Positions 63,168 through 64,000 of a stretch of 64,000 nt of DNA are shown here, piece by piece (within the stretch, counting starts at the first letter, position 1; each line of letters opens with the position of its first letter). Both the position numbers and the translations under genes were made by a program. The stretch comes from JAADEM01 sp965371855. Lineage in GTDB: Bacteria; Bacteroidota; Bacteroidia; Bacteroidales; Marinilabiliaceae. The stretch spans positions 6,022 to 70,021 of the forward strand of contig CBDUZZ010000015.1 in the NCBI GenBank assembly GCA_965371855.1. The letters run 5' to 3'. The notes under the pieces are model-generated. The model searched no databases, was not told where the DNA came from, and saw only the letters and a program-made list of their open reading frames with translations.

Positions 63168-64000
63168 ATGAAAAACTTATTGTTGATTACTCTGGTTTCT
63201 GCTTTTATCTTTTCGTCATGTGGAAATAAAGAAGTTAAAAGTTCACAAACAGTTAAAAGTCCAAATGTCATAATCATTTATGCGGATGATTTGGGTTATG
63301 GTGACGTAGGTGCCTATGGTAGTACCGCTATAAAAACACCAAACATTGATATGTTGGCAAATGAAGGTGTTCGGTTTACTAAAGGATATGCCTCGTCCTC
63401 AACTTGTACGCCCAGCAGGTATGCACTATTGACAGGAACCTATCCGTGGAGAAATGAAAAGGCTCGTATCTTACCGGGTTCGGCACCATTAATTATTGAT
63501 ACTGCAAAAATAACTATCCCGGGAATGTTGAGAGGACAGGGGTATTTTACAGGTATAGTAGGGAAATGGCATCTCGGTTTGGGCTCTGGAAATGTTGACT
63601 GGAACAAACACGTTTCTCCCGGGCCGAATGAGGTCGGATTCGATTACTCTTTTATTATGGCTGCAACTCAGGACAGGGTTCCAACAGTTTTTATAGATAA
63701 TGGCAATGTGGTTGGTCTTGACCCTAATGATCCTATCGAAATTAGTTATAAAAAGAAATTTCCGGATGAGATTACAGGCAGGGAACATCCTGAATTACTG
63801 AAAATGAAATTTTCTCATGGACATGACGGCATCATTGTTAACGGTATCTCAAGAATAGGACATATGAGAGGTGGAGAGAAAGCTCGCTGGACAGATGAGA
63901 ATATGGCTGATACATTTCTTGTGAAAGCTCAAAGGTATATTACAGATCTCAAGTTTCGCAGTTCCAAAAGTACAATAAACATTGGTAATTCTAAAGCAAG
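63168..64000 (+). CDS. Formylglycine sulfatase (type S1), cut by window edge
   Basis: ATG at 63168 opens a frame of at least 277 codons to the edge. Lipobox IFSSC (Cys18), IYADDLGYGDVG, maturation motif CTPSR (80-84, the Thr variant of the second position), GKWHLGLGSG and the long insert GHDGIIVNGISRIGHMRGG, seen in a sulfatase subgroup with a distinct active-site lid. After FLVKAQRYI (about 63950) the sequence no longer reads like a sulfatase: the expected KPFFLY block is absent and ITDLKFRSSKSTINIGN appears. A further junction may lie here. Confidence 0.85.
   Translation, partial: MKNLLLITLVSAFIFSSCGNKEVKSSQTVKSPNVIIIYADDLGYGDVGAYGSTAIKTPNIDMLANEGVRFTKGYASSSTCTPSRYALLTGTYPWRNEKARILPGSAPLIIDTAKITIPGMLRGQGYFTGIVGKWHLGLGSGNVDWNKHVSPGPNEVGFDYSFIMAATQDRVPTVFIDNGNVVGLDPNDPIEISYKKKFPDEITGREHPELLKMKFSHGHDGIIVNGISRIGHMRGGEKARWTDENMADTFLVKAQRYITDLKFRSSKSTINIGNSKA

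Overview
The window is AT-rich DNA from a member of the Bacteroidota. This is shown by SusC/SusD outer-membrane nutrient pairs, FecI-type sigma and FecR-type anti-sigma pairs, lipobox signal peptides, TAnnTTTG-like promoter boxes, and a decayed type IX secretion sorting domain. The many formylglycine sulfatases and a GH109-like oxidoreductase point to a degrader of sulfated host or algal glycans. I cannot name the species; a Marinilabiliales or Bacteroidales relative is a guess.

Layout. 1-2516 (minus): start of a DUF4249 lipoprotein gene and its TonB-dependent receptor. 2598-4458: a graveyard of gene pieces (GlpT-like transporter tail, two ATPase families, T9SS sorting domain, FixH). 4493-14521 (minus): locus 1, sigma factor, FecR, SusC, SusD, and a second closely similar SusC behind a terminator. 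15044-20096: decayed ATPase copy, AbiE toxin-antitoxin pair with a frameshifted toxin, intact AAA ATPase, broken transposase-like gene, and another transporter tail. 20096-30863 (minus): locus 2, a SusC/SusD/surface-lipoprotein operon and two sulfatases. Its SusC is fused to an ATPase N-terminus, one sulfatase is fused to a SusD C-terminus, and the last sulfatase is cut short. 30940-45360 (minus): locus 3, sigma, FecR, SusC, SusD, DUF218 lipoprotein, beta-propeller lipoprotein, periplasmic glycerophosphodiesterase, GlpT-like antiporter and phosphohexomutase, with a PhoD-like phosphatase divergent at 45481. 47206-64000 (plus): seven sulfatases (one frameshifted, one cut by the window edge), a GH109-like enzyme, a REP-associated transposase between palindromes, and a PAP2/GT39/GT2 lipid-linked glycosylation trio.

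How the genes work together. In loci 1 and 3 the sigma/FecR pair probably senses substrate binding by an STN-bearing SusC and switches on the operon. SusC/D import the oligomers, lipoproteins bind them at the surface, and periplasmic enzymes cut them. Locus 3 has no recognisable glycoside hydrolase but has the parts to release and import glycerol-3-phosphate, so a teichoic-acid-like or glycerophosphoryl polymer is a plausible substrate (inference). The sulfatase block would remove sulfate from glycans. No sulfatase-maturing enzyme is in the window.

The most unusual feature is repeated gene scrambling. Pieces of the same GlpT-like transporter 3' end lie at four places, three of them directly against broken genes, and two long in-frame chimeric ORFs occur. 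This is either real recombination at repeated sequences or assembly chimerism; reads across the listed junctions would decide.
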